From Corallococcus macrosporus (GTDB lineage Bacteria; Myxococcota; Myxococcia; Myxococcales; Myxococcaceae): a stretch of 64,000 bases of DNA. A model generated the notes under the pieces. That model was not told where the DNA came from, did not search any database, and saw nothing but the letters and a program-made list of their open reading frames with translations. The DNA lies in assembly GCF_017302985.1 (NCBI RefSeq), contig NZ_JAFIMU010000010.1, forward strand, positions 248,001-312,000, in the 5' to 3' direction. Positions 11,386 to 20,831 of this stretch are shown here, one piece after another. Both the position numbers and the translations under genes were made by a program. The first letter of the stretch is position 1, and the number at the start of each line of letters is the position of its first letter.

Positions 11386-11847
11386 TCACTCCGTCGGCAG
11401 TCCCGCCGCCTTCTTCACGGCGGTGCGGATGCGCGTGTACGTCCCGCAGCGGCAGAGGTTGCCCGCCAGCGATTGATCAATCTCCGCGTCGGTGGGCTTC
11501 GGCTTCTTCGCCAGCAGCGCCGCCGCCGTCATGATCTGCCCCGCCTGACAGAAGCCACACTGCGGCACCGCCAGGTCCACCCAGGCCTTCTGCAACGGGT
11601 GCGAGCCGTCCGGCGACAGGCCTTCAATGGTCATCACCTCGCGGCCGTCCGCGCGGCGCACCGGCGTCACGCACGAGCGCACCGCCGCGCCGTCGATGTG
11701 CACCACGCACGCGCCGCAGAGCGCCTGGCCGCAGCCGTACTTCGTCCCGGTCAACGTCAGCAGGTCGCGCAGCGCCCAGAGCAGCGGCATCTCCGGATCC
11801 ACGTCGAGCACGTGCTCGGTTCCATTCACTCGCAGACGGATGCTCAC
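11386..11847 (-). CDS. iorA: 2Fe-2S subunit, isoquinoline 1-oxidoreductase alpha type
   Basis: A 153-residue electron-transfer subunit with the two expected domains. The plant-type ferredoxin cluster is C-G-x4-C-x2-C in [13 protein letters not shown] plus a later Cys (AVRSC). The second cluster domain has [10 protein letters not shown] and [14 protein letters not shown] 11847 is chosen because it overlaps the stop of the upstream gene (GTGA) and follows a GAGGAG site. It should pass electrons from the molybdenum subunit to the haem protein encoded upstream. Confidence 0.9.
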   Translation of the reverse strand: MSIRLRVNGTEHVLDVDPEMPLLWALRDLLTLTGTKYGCGQALCGACVVHIDGAAVRSCVTPVRRADGREVMTIEGLSPDGSHPLQKAWVDLAVPQCGFCQAGQIMTAAALLAKKPKPTDAEIDQSLAGNLCRCGTYTRIRTAVKKAAGLPTE

Positions 11848-12515
11848 GGTCGGCTCTCCTCGCGCGGGCACTCCGCGCCGTCCTTCACCCACGCGGCCAT
11901 CAAGGCCCCGAACTCCGCCTGCGTTCCCGGCGCCGGCACCCGGTCCGCGCCCGGCTTCCAGCCCCAGCCCACCAGCTCGTCATGCGCGGAGTGCTCGATG
12001 ATCTCCGCCAGGTTCTTGCCGCCGTTGCGCGCTGGATCCTTCAGCTGCTCGCACAGCGAGCGCGGCGTGCGGCCCTCCCAGAACATCGCCTTGGGCGCCA
12101 GGTGCCACTTGGGGGCGCCAGGGACCCGCGCCAGCTGCGCGTTGCGGTCCTGGTGGCAGGAGGTGCACTCCAGGCCGGGCACGCCGTTGTCCTCGGGGCC
12201 CCGGGCCACCGGCGGATCATGGACCTGGCTGTTCATGCCCTGCAGGGGGCTGTCCCCCACGGGGTGGCAGTTGACGCAGCGCGGATGCAGCATCACGCGG
12301 CTCGCCTCCAGGAACAGCGCCCGCGAGCGCTCCTTCTTGTCGCCAATGCCCGCGAAGGCCTCCGGCGTCCGGAGCACCCGCGGATCCTCGGGCGGCGGCA
12401 CCGTGGCGACATGCGCCGCGCGTCCGCCACATCCCGCGCCAAACAGGAGCGCCAGCGACATGCCCGCCGCCCCCGCGCCCAGCACGACTCCCAGTGCTTT
12501 CGAGCGAAGCTTCAT
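11844..12515 (-). CDS. Di-haem c-type lipoprotein, electron acceptor of the oxidoreductase
   Basis: A 223-residue protein with a lipoprotein signal (LLFGAGCGG) and two CxxCH haem-binding sites, CVNCH and CTSCH. It is the first gene of a three-gene operon with the 2Fe-2S and molybdopterin subunits, and its stop overlaps the next start, so translation is coupled. The likely role is to take electrons from the Tat-exported hydroxylase into the periplasmic chain (inference from context). Confidence 0.8.
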   Translation of the reverse strand: MKLRSKALGVVLGAGAAGMSLALLFGAGCGGRAAHVATVPPPEDPRVLRTPEAFAGIGDKKERSRALFLEASRVMLHPRCVNCHPVGDSPLQGMNSQVHDPPVARGPEDNGVPGLECTSCHQDRNAQLARVPGAPKWHLAPKAMFWEGRTPRSLCEQLKDPARNGGKNLAEIIEHSAHDELVGWGWKPGADRVPAPGTQAEFGALMAAWVKDGAECPREESRP

Positions 12516-12866
12516 CGTGCCCCGTCCATCCCTTCGGCCAGAGGTCGCCCGGCCTCACGCGCAGCGCCACGCGGCCGGACGGCGCATGATGCCCGGGTCC
12601 AGCCCCTCGCGAGCGTGTCAAAAAGCCGAATGGCCTGTGAAGGGTTTCTTCACAACGGTCCGGCCTGGGAGTGCACGGCGCCGCCACGCGGCGTGGGGGA
12701 CAGCGGCCTTCGTGAAGGCCCCCGTGCCTGAGTGACAGGGGGCATGGGCGCGATTGACGGAATGTCCTTTCAGAGGCCCCGGGGCTTCGCGCAAGTGCGC
12801 GGAATCGCGTGCGCGGGGGCTTGGAACGCCGTGTGTATTGGGAAGCGCGCAAGGAGATAGCCCGCC
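12516..12866. other. Intergenic region between divergent genes
   Basis: About 350 bp between the divergent haem lipoprotein operon and the gene at 12867. It should hold both promoters, but none can be assigned by eye. A possible hairpin (GCCCCC...GGGGGC) lies near 12716-12741. No convincing coding sequence is seen. Confidence 0.4.
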
Positions 12867-13232
12867 ATGCGCCAGAGCCCCGCGTCGTCCGTGTTCTCCC
12901 TCACCCGCCTCTTCGTCGAGCAGTGCGCCCGCTGGCGGCTGCGCGAGGAGGTCATCGCGTTCATCCTCGAGTTCGGCACTCCCGCCCGCGCGTGCGGTGC
13001 CACCCACCTCACCGTGCACGAGCGCGACCTGCCCGCGGCCCTTCGCGATTCGTCGCTGGCCCGGCAGGCGCGCGGGTGGATCCTCATCCTCAATGACGAG
13101 GACCGGCTCCTCACCTGCTACCGCCGCCAGGACGCATCGCGCTTCCTGCGGCAGAAGTCCAAGCGCCGCCCAGCGGGCGTCACCCGGGGCCGCGACGACT
13201 TCCTGCGCGGCCTCGGGTTCGCTCCGGCCTGA
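12867..13232 (+). CDS. Small hypothetical protein (possibly DUF4258-like)
   Basis: A 121-residue cytoplasmic protein rich in Arg, preceded by AAGGAG 9 nt before the ATG. The central GWILILNDEDRLLTCYRR stretch resembles the strand pattern of DUF4258-like small proteins, a weak similarity. It ends exactly at the start of the convergent SIP gene's 3' end, with no gap. No partner gene suggests a toxin role. Confidence 0.55.
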   Translation: MRQSPASSVFSLTRLFVEQCARWRLREEVIAFILEFGTPARACGATHLTVHERDLPAALRDSSLARQARGWILILNDEDRLLTCYRRQDASRFLRQKSKRRPAGVTRGRDDFLRGLGFAPA

Positions 13233-13943
13233 TCAGTCCAGCCCCGCCTTGCCCACCGCCCAGTAGGCCTTCACCCTGGGCGTGGCGCGTTCGCCGTCGC
13301 CTCGCAGCCGGGTGCGCAGGGCCTGGATGGACTGTGCCCGGCCCGTCATCACCAGCGTCGCGCCGGGCTTCGCGCGCAGGGCTTCACGCAGCCGCTCGTG
13401 GACCTGCGTCAGGTGCGCGTCCCCTGGCGTGCGCTCCACGTCCTGGCCCTCGAAGCCCAGCTCGCGCAGCGCGGGCGCGCAGTCCTCGCGGCGCGTCACC
13501 TCGAAGAGCGGCGTGACGTCACGCTTCGCCGCGGTCCGGAACGCGTGCGCCACCGCGAAGGACGTCTCGTCACCGAAGAGCACCACCGGTGCGTCGCCGG
13601 CCTCCAGCGCCAACGAGCGCCGGGGCCCGAAGAACTGGACCGTGTCCCCGACCCGCACGTCGCGCCCCCACTTCGCTCCCGGGCTGTCGCCGTGCAGGTA
13701 CACCAGGAAGGCCGTGGCGCCGCGCGCTTCGTCCCAGGACAGCGGCGTGTACGTGCGCATGCCCAGCCCTGGCAGGAACACCTGCACCTTGTCGCCGGGG
13801 GTCCATCCCTGCCCCCGCAGCGCGGGCCCCTCGCAGTCAATCTGTCGAAAGGCGCGGGACAGCTCGCGCACCTGCGTCACTCGGGCTTCGGTGAAGAGGA
13901 AGCGGCCCAGCATGCTTCCCAGCATGGCCTTCGCGGATGCCAT
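13233..13943 (-). CDS. Siderophore-interacting protein family FAD reductase
   Basis: A 236-residue flavoprotein of the SIP/ViuB family. It carries the FAD-binding motif R-T-Y-T-P (GLGMRTYTPLSW) and the following HGDSPGAKW block typical of these enzymes. The C-terminal NAD(P)H-binding region contains PVVLFGDETSF. These proteins reduce ferric siderophores in the cytoplasm or serve as general flavin reductases. GGAGG precedes the ATG. No siderophore biosynthesis or uptake gene lies next to it, so its exact substrate is open. Confidence 0.8.
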   Translation of the reverse strand: MASAKAMLGSMLGRFLFTEARVTQVRELSRAFRQIDCEGPALRGQGWTPGDKVQVFLPGLGMRTYTPLSWDEARGATAFLVYLHGDSPGAKWGRDVRVGDTVQFFGPRRSLALEAGDAPVVLFGDETSFAVAHAFRTAAKRDVTPLFEVTRREDCAPALRELGFEGQDVERTPGDAHLTQVHERLREALRAKPGATLVMTGRAQSIQALRTRLRGDGERATPRVKAYWAVGKAGLD

Positions 13944-14054
13944 TGGAACCTCCGTTCAAGCATCCATACGCCCCCCCTGCCGTGCCAGGCTCGTGAAGTT
14001 GCGTGAAGTCATCCGCACCTTCCAGGACAGGAACCCCCACGAAAGGAACCGGAC

Positions 14055-14822
14055 ATGGCCTCCTGGCTCAACCGGGTGCGCTGGCTTCGGACCGGCGGCG
14101 TGAATGTCTTCGCCATCCTGGCAGCCAGCGGCTGCGCCATGAGCCCGGCGGGGGAATTCGGGCCGCAGGCGACGGCGACCCCGGCGGCCCTCACCCAGCC
14201 CATGTCCCAGTTCCGGGAGGTGCTGGCCCCGTACGGCACCTGGATGGAGCTACCGGACGAGGGCTGGGTGTGGCGGCCGGATCCGAACGTCGTGGGCGCG
14301 GACTTCGTCCCCTACTCCACCGGTGGTCAGTGGGTGGACAGTGACTGGGGATGGACCTTCGAGAGTGATTGGGATTGGGGACAGGCGCCCTTCCACTACG
14401 GCCGCTGGTTCGTCGCGCCGTCGGTGGGTTGGGTGTGGTGGCCCGACAATGAGTGGGCGCCCGCGTGGGTGGACTGGCGGTGGGGGGATGGCCTCATCGG
14501 CTGGCAGCCGCTGGCGCCTCCCGGCATCAGCACCGGACTGAGCTGGACCTTCGTGGGCGTGAACGACTTCGTGCGGCCCGACGTGGGCACGCATCGCCTG
14601 CCGGCCTCACGGGTCCAGGAACTGATGGACAGGACGCAGCCCGTGGGCGAGCACGTCGTCGCCCGCGAGGGGCACTGGAACCGGGGGCCGGAGCCGGAGA
14701 AGGTCGCGCAGGTCACCGGCCAGGAGGTTCCCCGCGCGAAGCCGATGACGCCGCCCACCGGTCATCCGCCGCGTGAGCAGGCCGAGCACGGGCACTCCGA
14801 AGGCGCCCACCGGCAGCGGTGA
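14055..14822 (+). CDS. DUF6600-type tryptophan-rich lipoprotein
   Basis: A 255-residue protein with a signal sequence and lipobox-like cysteine (ILAASGC near residue 21). The mature N-terminal half has repeated W-rich units such as APYGTWMELPDEGWVWRP and HYGRWFVAPSVGWVWWPD, a pattern of DUF6600-type exported proteins. The last 60 residues are low-complexity Pro/Glu/His. AAAGGA lies before the ATG. Function unknown; envelope location inferred. Confidence 0.75.
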   Translation: MASWLNRVRWLRTGGVNVFAILAASGCAMSPAGEFGPQATATPAALTQPMSQFREVLAPYGTWMELPDEGWVWRPDPNVVGADFVPYSTGGQWVDSDWGWTFESDWDWGQAPFHYGRWFVAPSVGWVWWPDNEWAPAWVDWRWGDGLIGWQPLAPPGISTGLSWTFVGVNDFVRPDVGTHRLPASRVQELMDRTQPVGEHVVAREGHWNRGPEPEKVAQVTGQEVPRAKPMTPPTGHPPREQAEHGHSEGAHRQR

Positions 14823-14862
14823 CGGAGCGGTTCGTCAGTCGAGCAAAAGGTCCGTCGCGAGC

Positions 14863-16257
14863 CTACTTCACGCAGTGAAGCGCAGGCCCCTTGGGAATAC
14901 CGTCCCATTGGCTCACGCTGAGCAACGCGATGGACGAGTTGTTGTGCGTGATGGCCTCCAGGCAGCTCACCGGCCACAGTCGTCCGTCATCCAGATAGAA
15001 CGCGGCAGGACGTCCCGCCGCGCCGTAGACGGCCGCTCCCGAGTGCATCGAAGCCCCGTATGGGATGCGATAGAAGATGTCTGACGAGACGGCAATCGCA
15101 TTGCGCGACAGGTCCAGCGCGGGCGCGGCCAGTGCGAATTGGAGCCGCGTCCCGCCGCGCACCAGGGTGAGCGGCAGGCCAGCGGTCTGGACGAGGTAGT
15201 TCTCGTAGACCCGCCCCACCGGCACCTGGTCGCACGAGCGCCCCGTCAGCAGATCCACCCCACTGTGCGCCAGGTTCCAGGTGTTCACGTCGCCCGTGCC
15301 CACCGAGCGGAGGACGTCCACCGGGACCGTGCCGCACGTGGACGACGCAACAGCGTGCTTGTCCGGCCGAGACACGATGGCCGGTCCTTCCGTCCACGTG
15401 CCCGCGACGTCGAACTGGTCCACCTGCTGATTCAGCGCGCTGTTGAAGAGGAAGACTCGCGTCGCACCGGCGGTGCTTCCGTCCACCGCGACGGCGAACG
15501 TGTCGTTCGTGTCCACGTACTGCCAGTCCACGGAGAACGCGCCAATCAGCGAGTGCCGCGTGTGGTTCGCAGCCGTCCGGGGCGCGAAGCCCGTGGCCGT
15601 CAGTTCCTCCACGCCCGTCTGGAAGGTGGGGTCCGACGAGCGCAGGACGAACTGGCCCCCGCCGTTGCCGTCCACCGCGTAGCCCGTGGAGTCCGTGAAG
15701 ATGAGGTAGAACTTCCCATCCACGTACGTGACGCTCGGCTGTCCCGCGCCGTACTTGTTGGGCACGGTGCGGTAGTCCCGCGCGGGCACGATGATGGGAT
15801 TGCCGCCATTGAGGCGCGTCCAGTTGAGGCCGTCCGGGCTGGACGCCACGCCAATCATCGTGGTGCCCGTGCCGTCGCCGTAGCCGCCGTAATACATGTA
15901 GTACGTCGCGTCGACGCGGATGACGGACGGATCACAGACGTGGATGCCGTCGAACTGCGCGGCGTTCCCCGTGGGCGCGAACACCGTGTTGTGACTGTTG
16001 GCCGCCGTGGAGCCGCGCGCGTGCCAGGGGCCGCTCAGGCTGTCCGCCTCGGCGTAGAGGATGTAGTCGCCCGCGATGCCGCCGCACCACCACATGCGGT
16101 AGACGCCGTCCTTCATCACGCTCGGCACGTAGTCATACGAGGTGCGCGAGTAGACCGGCGTGTTGCCGCCCCGGTAGTTCGTCACCGTCGCCGCGCCAGC
16201 CGCTGATGCCAGCAGGCCTCCAGCCACGGTGAGCCACAAGGTCGCATTCCTGAACAT
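14863..16257 (-). CDS. Secreted GH43-like five-bladed beta-propeller protein
   Basis: A 464-residue exported protein with signal peptide MFRNATLWLTVAGGLLASA. The body has propeller signatures such as YDYVPSVMKDGVYRMWWCGG, CDPSVIRVDATYYMYYGG and the later YVDGKFYLIFTDSTG. These resemble glycoside hydrolase family 43/68-type propellers acting on plant or microbial polysaccharides. The 'DPSV' strand carries the Asp expected in that fold, but full catalytic assignment is not possible by eye. ATG 16257 has AAGGAG seven nt upstream, better than the GTG at 16275. Confidence 0.65.
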   Translation of the reverse strand: MFRNATLWLTVAGGLLASAAGAATVTNYRGGNTPVYSRTSYDYVPSVMKDGVYRMWWCGGIAGDYILYAEADSLSGPWHARGSTAANSHNTVFAPTGNAAQFDGIHVCDPSVIRVDATYYMYYGGYGDGTGTTMIGVASSPDGLNWTRLNGGNPIIVPARDYRTVPNKYGAGQPSVTYVDGKFYLIFTDSTGYAVDGNGGGQFVLRSSDPTFQTGVEELTATGFAPRTAANHTRHSLIGAFSVDWQYVDTNDTFAVAVDGSTAGATRVFLFNSALNQQVDQFDVAGTWTEGPAIVSRPDKHAVASSTCGTVPVDVLRSVGTGDVNTWNLAHSGVDLLTGRSCDQVPVGRVYENYLVQTAGLPLTLVRGGTRLQFALAAPALDLSRNAIAVSSDIFYRIPYGASMHSGAAVYGAAGRPAAFYLDDGRLWPVSCLEAITHNNSSIALLSVSQWDGIPKGPALHCVK

Positions 16258-16333
16258 CGGACCGCTCCTTTTCACGAAGAGGAGCTGTCAGGATATCCAG
16301 CTTTTATTGCTATTGCACGCTTTGCTCCGACAC

Positions 16334-18052
16334 CTACGCGGGCTGGAGGAACCGCCCGTCCACCAGGTGTTCGATGACGTCATGGGCGGACTGCGGATCC
16401 AGCCTTGCCTTGGTCCCCAGGTGCGTCACCGCCTGGGAGACGGTGGTGGGCTGCTTGAAGGCATCCAGGGCGGTGAGGAGGATGGCGCCGTCCTCGCCCT
16501 GCGTCAGCGTGGCGTCGTTGTACCTGCGCGGGCTCACGGTCGGAGCGCAGCTCAGGGTGATGCCGTCCACCGAGCGCAGGACCGTCACCGGCTCCTTCGC
16601 CAGCTTCGCGGGCGCGCGGTGGCTGCCCAGCCAGTCCCCCAGCGTGAAGCGCTCCGTCGAGGGCGCGGTGTTCTTCAGCCGCGTGCGCCCGTTGAGGGGG
16701 ACACGCTTCCTCGCGTCGCGGTGCTTCCAGGCGAGCTCGTCCACCCGGTCCGAGTTGCGCTGCACCGCCGCTTCCAGCTCCGCGTCCTTGAAGCGGATCA
16801 TCGGCACGGACACGTCGCCAGGCTCGCGACGCTCGAAGTAGCCGAGGAACTCCGCGAACGTCTTCGCCTCCGTCACCATGTCGAAGCGCGCGGGGTGCTC
16901 CGTGACGAGCGCTCCCGGCTGCGCCTCCAGCCGCTGGTAGCCCACCACGCAGTCCAGGCCGATGACCTGCTCCACCAGCCGCAGCTCCTCCGCGAGCCGC
17001 GCCTTGTTCGTGAACGGGAGGCCTCCGATGCCGGAGATCTCGATGTCGACGTTCGGATGGCGGCGGACGGACTCGATGACGTCCAGCAGCTCGCGGTCCT
17101 TCGCGCACGGCTTGAGCAGGCCCTTGGACATCTGCTCCAGGCGCTGCTGTTCGGAGAAGCAGCCGATGTCGATGACCATGTAGATGCGCTCGAAGGTCGC
17201 CGCGAGCGCCGCGACCAGCTCCACGCGCGGCACGCCCCAAAGGAAGTACGTGCAGCAGTGGCGGGAGAGGTCCACGCCCGCCCAGGTGCTCCCCAGGAAC
17301 TCCGCCGTGCTGCCCGCGAAGTCGTAGCGCATCTGCCACGTCCGGCTGGCGATCTCCTGGTGGTCCCGGCGCACGTTCTCCTCGGCGCGCAGGAACGGCT
17401 TCGCGCGCCCGAAGTCCGCCTTCTGGTTGCCACGCGCCCCGCCGCAATACAGGCAGTTCTCCCCGCAGCCCTTGCCCGGCGCGACCCAGCCGGAGAAGGA
17501 GTGCGCGTCGCGCTGGCTGAGGAAGATGTCGTTGAAGTGCGAGTAGTAGACGTCCTGCGTGTTGGTGGAGCGCTGCACGTACGCCAGCGGCAACCGGCGG
17601 GGACGGCCATCCGGCGTCCGCGTCACGACGTTGGGCGGCGCCTCCTCTCCGTTGCAGAGCGCCAGCAGGGGCGCCTCACCGTCACCCAGCACGACGTGGT
17701 CGATGCAGTCGTAGCCGCTCAGCTCCTTCCACCAGTACGACGCGGAGTTGCCTCCCACGACGATGCGGATGGACGGGTCGATCTTCCGCACGGTCCGCGC
17801 GATGAGCAGCGCGCGGTCCACGTGGTGGAACCACTTCAGGCTGATGCCGATGAGCTTCGGGCGCACGCGGGCGATGAGGCGCTCGAAGGCGTCCTTCACC
17901 TCCCCCGCGCTCTCGTCGCCGTCCCACAGCCGCACGAAGGCTTCGATCCCGCCGCGCCGCAGGTAGCTCGCCAGGTAGAGGATGCCGCACGTGGCTTCGC
18001 CCGTTCCGGCACCGACGAGGAGGACTGGCGAGAGGGCACGACCACTGCTCAT
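16334..18052 (-). CDS. B12-binding-type radical SAM protein with C-terminal peptide-binding-like domain
   Basis: A 572-residue protein. Residues 1-150 form a Rossmann-like cobalamin-binding-type domain (LVGAGTGEATCGILYLASYL; IVVGGNSAS; a VLGDGE block). The radical SAM cluster site is C196-x3-C200-x2-C203. A C-terminal region of about 90 residues has a winged-helix/PqqD-like pattern, often used for substrate peptide recognition. Such proteins methylate or rearrange unactivated carbons in natural products or peptides. No precursor peptide or biosynthetic cluster is adjacent, so the substrate is unknown. The lack of a His in the first domain suggests base-off cobalamin, if cobalamin is bound at all. 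Confidence 0.8.
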   Translation of the reverse strand: MSSGRALSPVLLVGAGTGEATCGILYLASYLRRGGIEAFVRLWDGDESAGEVKDAFERLIARVRPKLIGISLKWFHHVDRALLIARTVRKIDPSIRIVVGGNSASYWWKELSGYDCIDHVVLGDGEAPLLALCNGEEAPPNVVTRTPDGRPRRLPLAYVQRSTNTQDVYYSHFNDIFLSQRDAHSFSGWVAPGKGCGENCLYCGGARGNQKADFGRAKPFLRAEENVRRDHQEIASRTWQMRYDFAGSTAEFLGSTWAGVDLSRHCCTYFLWGVPRVELVAALAATFERIYMVIDIGCFSEQQRLEQMSKGLLKPCAKDRELLDVIESVRRHPNVDIEISGIGGLPFTNKARLAEELRLVEQVIGLDCVVGYQRLEAQPGALVTEHPARFDMVTEAKTFAEFLGYFERREPGDVSVPMIRFKDAELEAAVQRNSDRVDELAWKHRDARKRVPLNGRTRLKNTAPSTERFTLGDWLGSHRAPAKLAKEPVTVLRSVDGITLSCAPTVSPRRYNDATLTQGEDGAILLTALDAFKQPTTVSQAVTHLGTKARLDPQSAHDVIEHLVDGRFLQPA

Positions 18053-18172
18053 GGGACGACCACCGGCCTTGAATGGGGAGACAGCGCCAGCGTAGGCGAA
18101 ACCCACCAGGGCCCGCGTGGATTCGTCGCCTCCCCTCCTCCCGGGCAGGCGGCCAGCTCCCTGGACGTCCTC

Positions 18173-20590
18173 TCAGGAGGGGCGGTCGTTGAGCCACTTC
18201 GAGCCCGCAGGTTCACGGCCGCGAGCGCCATTCGTGTCCGGAGCCGTCGGGGAGGGCTTCCGTCCCCGCCTGCGCCGCCGCCGCTTCGAGGCCGCGCCCG
18301 GGGGCTGTCCGCCCAACGCCCGCAGCACCTGCGCGCGCACGCTTCCATCCAGTCGCAGTTGTTGCAGGAGCGCATGCGCCTGCCGGGCGCCCTGGGGATG
18401 GCGCAATCCCTCTCCCAGCCGCTCCACGATGTCGATGCGCAGCGCCACCGGCCCGATGACCTCGTAGCCGAAGGAGCGCGCGTTCCGGCCGCCCAGCGCC
18501 GCGACGTTCAGCGCCGGCTCCTGCGGGATGCCCTGTGGGCACGGAGCCTGCTGGAACAGCGCCGTCAGCATGGCCCGCCGCTCCAGGGCCTGGGGCGACA
18601 GGGCTCCGGTGACGTAGAGGAATCGCTGGCCCTCGTGGACGCCCTGCGCCTTCAGCCGCTCCCGCGACTCCTCGTCCAGGAGCTTCCACTGTTCGCGCGC
18701 CTCGCCCTGGGAGATGACGCCCAGCCCTTCCGCCAGCCGGTAGGCCACGCCTCGCAGCGCCGGTGCGCGGCTCTCGCCTGTGAAGGACTCCGCGGGAAAG
18801 CCTCCCATGGCCTCCGTGACCAGGTCCCTCGCCAGCGCCACCAGCCGGCGCTCCAGCCGCTGCCGCGCGCCGCCCGTCCACACCTCCGGCTCCGCCAGCG
18901 CGAGCTGCGGTGAGCGCCGGTCGCGTCCCCGCACCAGCCGGGCCAGCGGCTGCGATTCGAAGGAGATGCGCCCCAGGGGGTCCACCTCGAAGGCGTCGTG
19001 CGTCGCGTCCACCACGCGCTGGACGAACTGCTCCTCCGTCATCACCGCGCCTTCCGCGCCCGGCACCTCCGTCAAGAGCTGCCCCAGCTTGGCGAACGGG
19101 CTGTCCGAAGCGGCCTGCGGCTGCGCGCTGGCCCTCACGAAGCGGCGCGCGCTCCTCCTCGCCGCGCGCTGGACGAAGCGCTCCACCAGCCGCTCATGCA
19201 GGGCATCGCCCAGCGCGTCCTCGATGCGGCGCGTGCGCTCCTGCCAGTCCGCCGCGTCTTGCAGCCAGCCCGGACGGTGGCTGATGTACGTCCAGATGCG
19301 GATGGCCGCGAGCCGGTCCATCAGCGTGTGGATGTCCCCGGATGCGTCGTCGAGCGGTGACACCTGCCGGCCCAGCCACGTGGGGTCCAGCTTTCCGTCC
19401 CCCGCGGTCAGTTGCAGGAACGTCTCACGCAGGAGCGCGACGTGCTGGCCGAAGAGGCCCTTGCGGAAGTCCGGGACCTGGCAGACCTGCCACAACAGTT
19501 CGACGGAGGCCTTGTCGGTGGTGAGCTCGCGGATGGCGGGCACGGCCGACAGCCCCTTGAGCGCGTCGAAGTCGTCCGCGCGCTCCACCCGGACGAAGGC
19601 GTTGTCACGCGGCGCCCGCGACAGCGAGTCCAGCAGCGCCTCCGGGCTGGAGAAGTCGAGCGAGGAGTTGCGCCAGATGAGGCTGCGCACCGCCGGGAAG
19701 CGGTGCGATTCGATGGCGGAGACGACGCGTGGCGGAAGCTCCGGCAGCGTGTTCAGCGCACCGAAGCTGCCGTCGTTCAGGTGGCGCCCCGCGCGGCCGG
19801 CGATCTGCGCCAGTTCATCCGGATACAGGTCGCGCTGTTCGGCGCCGTCGAACTTGGAGAGCGTCGCGAAGGCCACGTGGTTGAGGTCCAGGTTCAACCC
19901 CATGCCAATGGCATCCGTGGCCACGAGGTACTGGACCTCGCCGGACTGATACATGGCCACCTGCGCGTTGCGCGTCCGGGGCGACAGCGCGCCCAGCACC
20001 ACCGCCACGCCACCCCGCAGGCGCCGCAGCGACTCGGCCAGCTCGTAGACGCGGTCCGCGGAGAACGCGACCACCGCCGAGCGCGGCGGCAGGCTCTTCA
20101 GCGACTTGCGCCCGGAGTAGCGCAGCTGCGACAGGCGCGTGGCGCGCTTCATGGACGCATGCGGGATGAGCGCCTGCACCATGGGCCGCATCGTCTCCGC
20201 GCCCAGGAACCAGGTCTCCTTGCGACCTCGCGCGTGGAGCAGCCGGTCCGTGAAGACGTGCCCGCGTTCCCGGTGCGCGGCGAGCTGGATTTCATCCACC
20301 GCGAGGAAGTCGACCTGCCGGTCGGTCGGCATCGCCTCCACGGTGCAGATCCAGTAGTCGGGCCGGGGCGGGATGCGCTTCTCCTCGCCCGTCATCAGCG
20401 CGACGCGGCCCTCGCCCACCTTCGCGGTCACCCGGTCGTAGACCTCACGGGCAAGCAAGCGGAGGGGCAGCCCGATGATGCCGGAGTCGTGCTCGAGCAT
20501 CCGTTCGATGGCGCGGTAGGTCTTCCCGGTGTTCGTGGGCCCCAGCTCCGCCACGACGACGGACGGACGGCTGGATGGGCTCGAGCTCAT
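18173..20590 (-). CDS. SUV3/MgpS-like DEAD-family RNA helicase
   Basis: An 805-residue helicase. Motif I is GPTNTGKT near residue 20, motif II is DEIQ within FLAVDEIQLAAHRERGH, and the later GLNLDLNHVAFATLSKFDG and QIAGRAGRH blocks are motifs V and VI. These are the signature sequences of the SUV3 helicase family. The Lys/Arg-rich C-terminus (KRRRRRRGRK) is likely to bind RNA. Mitochondrial SUV3 works with RNA-degrading exonucleases; the bacterial role is less clear. The gene stands alone. Confidence 0.88.
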   Translation of the reverse strand: MSSSPSSRPSVVVAELGPTNTGKTYRAIERMLEHDSGIIGLPLRLLAREVYDRVTAKVGEGRVALMTGEEKRIPPRPDYWICTVEAMPTDRQVDFLAVDEIQLAAHRERGHVFTDRLLHARGRKETWFLGAETMRPMVQALIPHASMKRATRLSQLRYSGRKSLKSLPPRSAVVAFSADRVYELAESLRRLRGGVAVVLGALSPRTRNAQVAMYQSGEVQYLVATDAIGMGLNLDLNHVAFATLSKFDGAEQRDLYPDELAQIAGRAGRHLNDGSFGALNTLPELPPRVVSAIESHRFPAVRSLIWRNSSLDFSSPEALLDSLSRAPRDNAFVRVERADDFDALKGLSAVPAIRELTTDKASVELLWQVCQVPDFRKGLFGQHVALLRETFLQLTAGDGKLDPTWLGRQVSPLDDASGDIHTLMDRLAAIRIWTYISHRPGWLQDAADWQERTRRIEDALGDALHERLVERFVQRAARRSARRFVRASAQPQAASDSPFAKLGQLLTEVPGAEGAVMTEEQFVQRVVDATHDAFEVDPLGRISFESQPLARLVRGRDRRSPQLALAEPEVWTGGARQRLERRLVALARDLVTEAMGGFPAESFTGESRAPALRGVAYRLAEGLGVISQGEAREQWKLLDEESRERLKAQGVHEGQRFLYVTGALSPQALERRAMLTALFQQAPCPQGIPQEPALNVAALGGRNARSFGYEVIGPVALRIDIVERLGEGLRHPQGARQAHALLQQLRLDGSVRAQVLRALGGQPPGAASKRRRRRRGRKPSPTAPDTNGARGREPAGSKWLNDRPS

Positions 20591-20831
20591 TGGCGAAGAC
20601 TAACCCCGAACCCCCTCCTCCGCCCCGAAGGGCGCAAGGGATGTTCGCGGGCAACGTCCCTGCCCGCGCCGGGCGTGGAAGCAAGCGTCGGCGGCGGGAA
20701 ACCCACCGGGGAACCCGGGCCCCGGGGTGGGACGGACAGGCGCGGAGCTCCGGCACGCGGGGGCAGGTGGGATGGACGGCGTTGCCCGGGCCGCCCAGCT
20801 TCCCGACACCTCGCCGCCCGGAGGCAGTGCC

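Noticed and set aside
12716-12741. Hairpin GCCCCC...GGGGGC as a terminator
   Set aside because: Located between divergent genes, so there is no transcript for it to end; stem is short and the loop is long.
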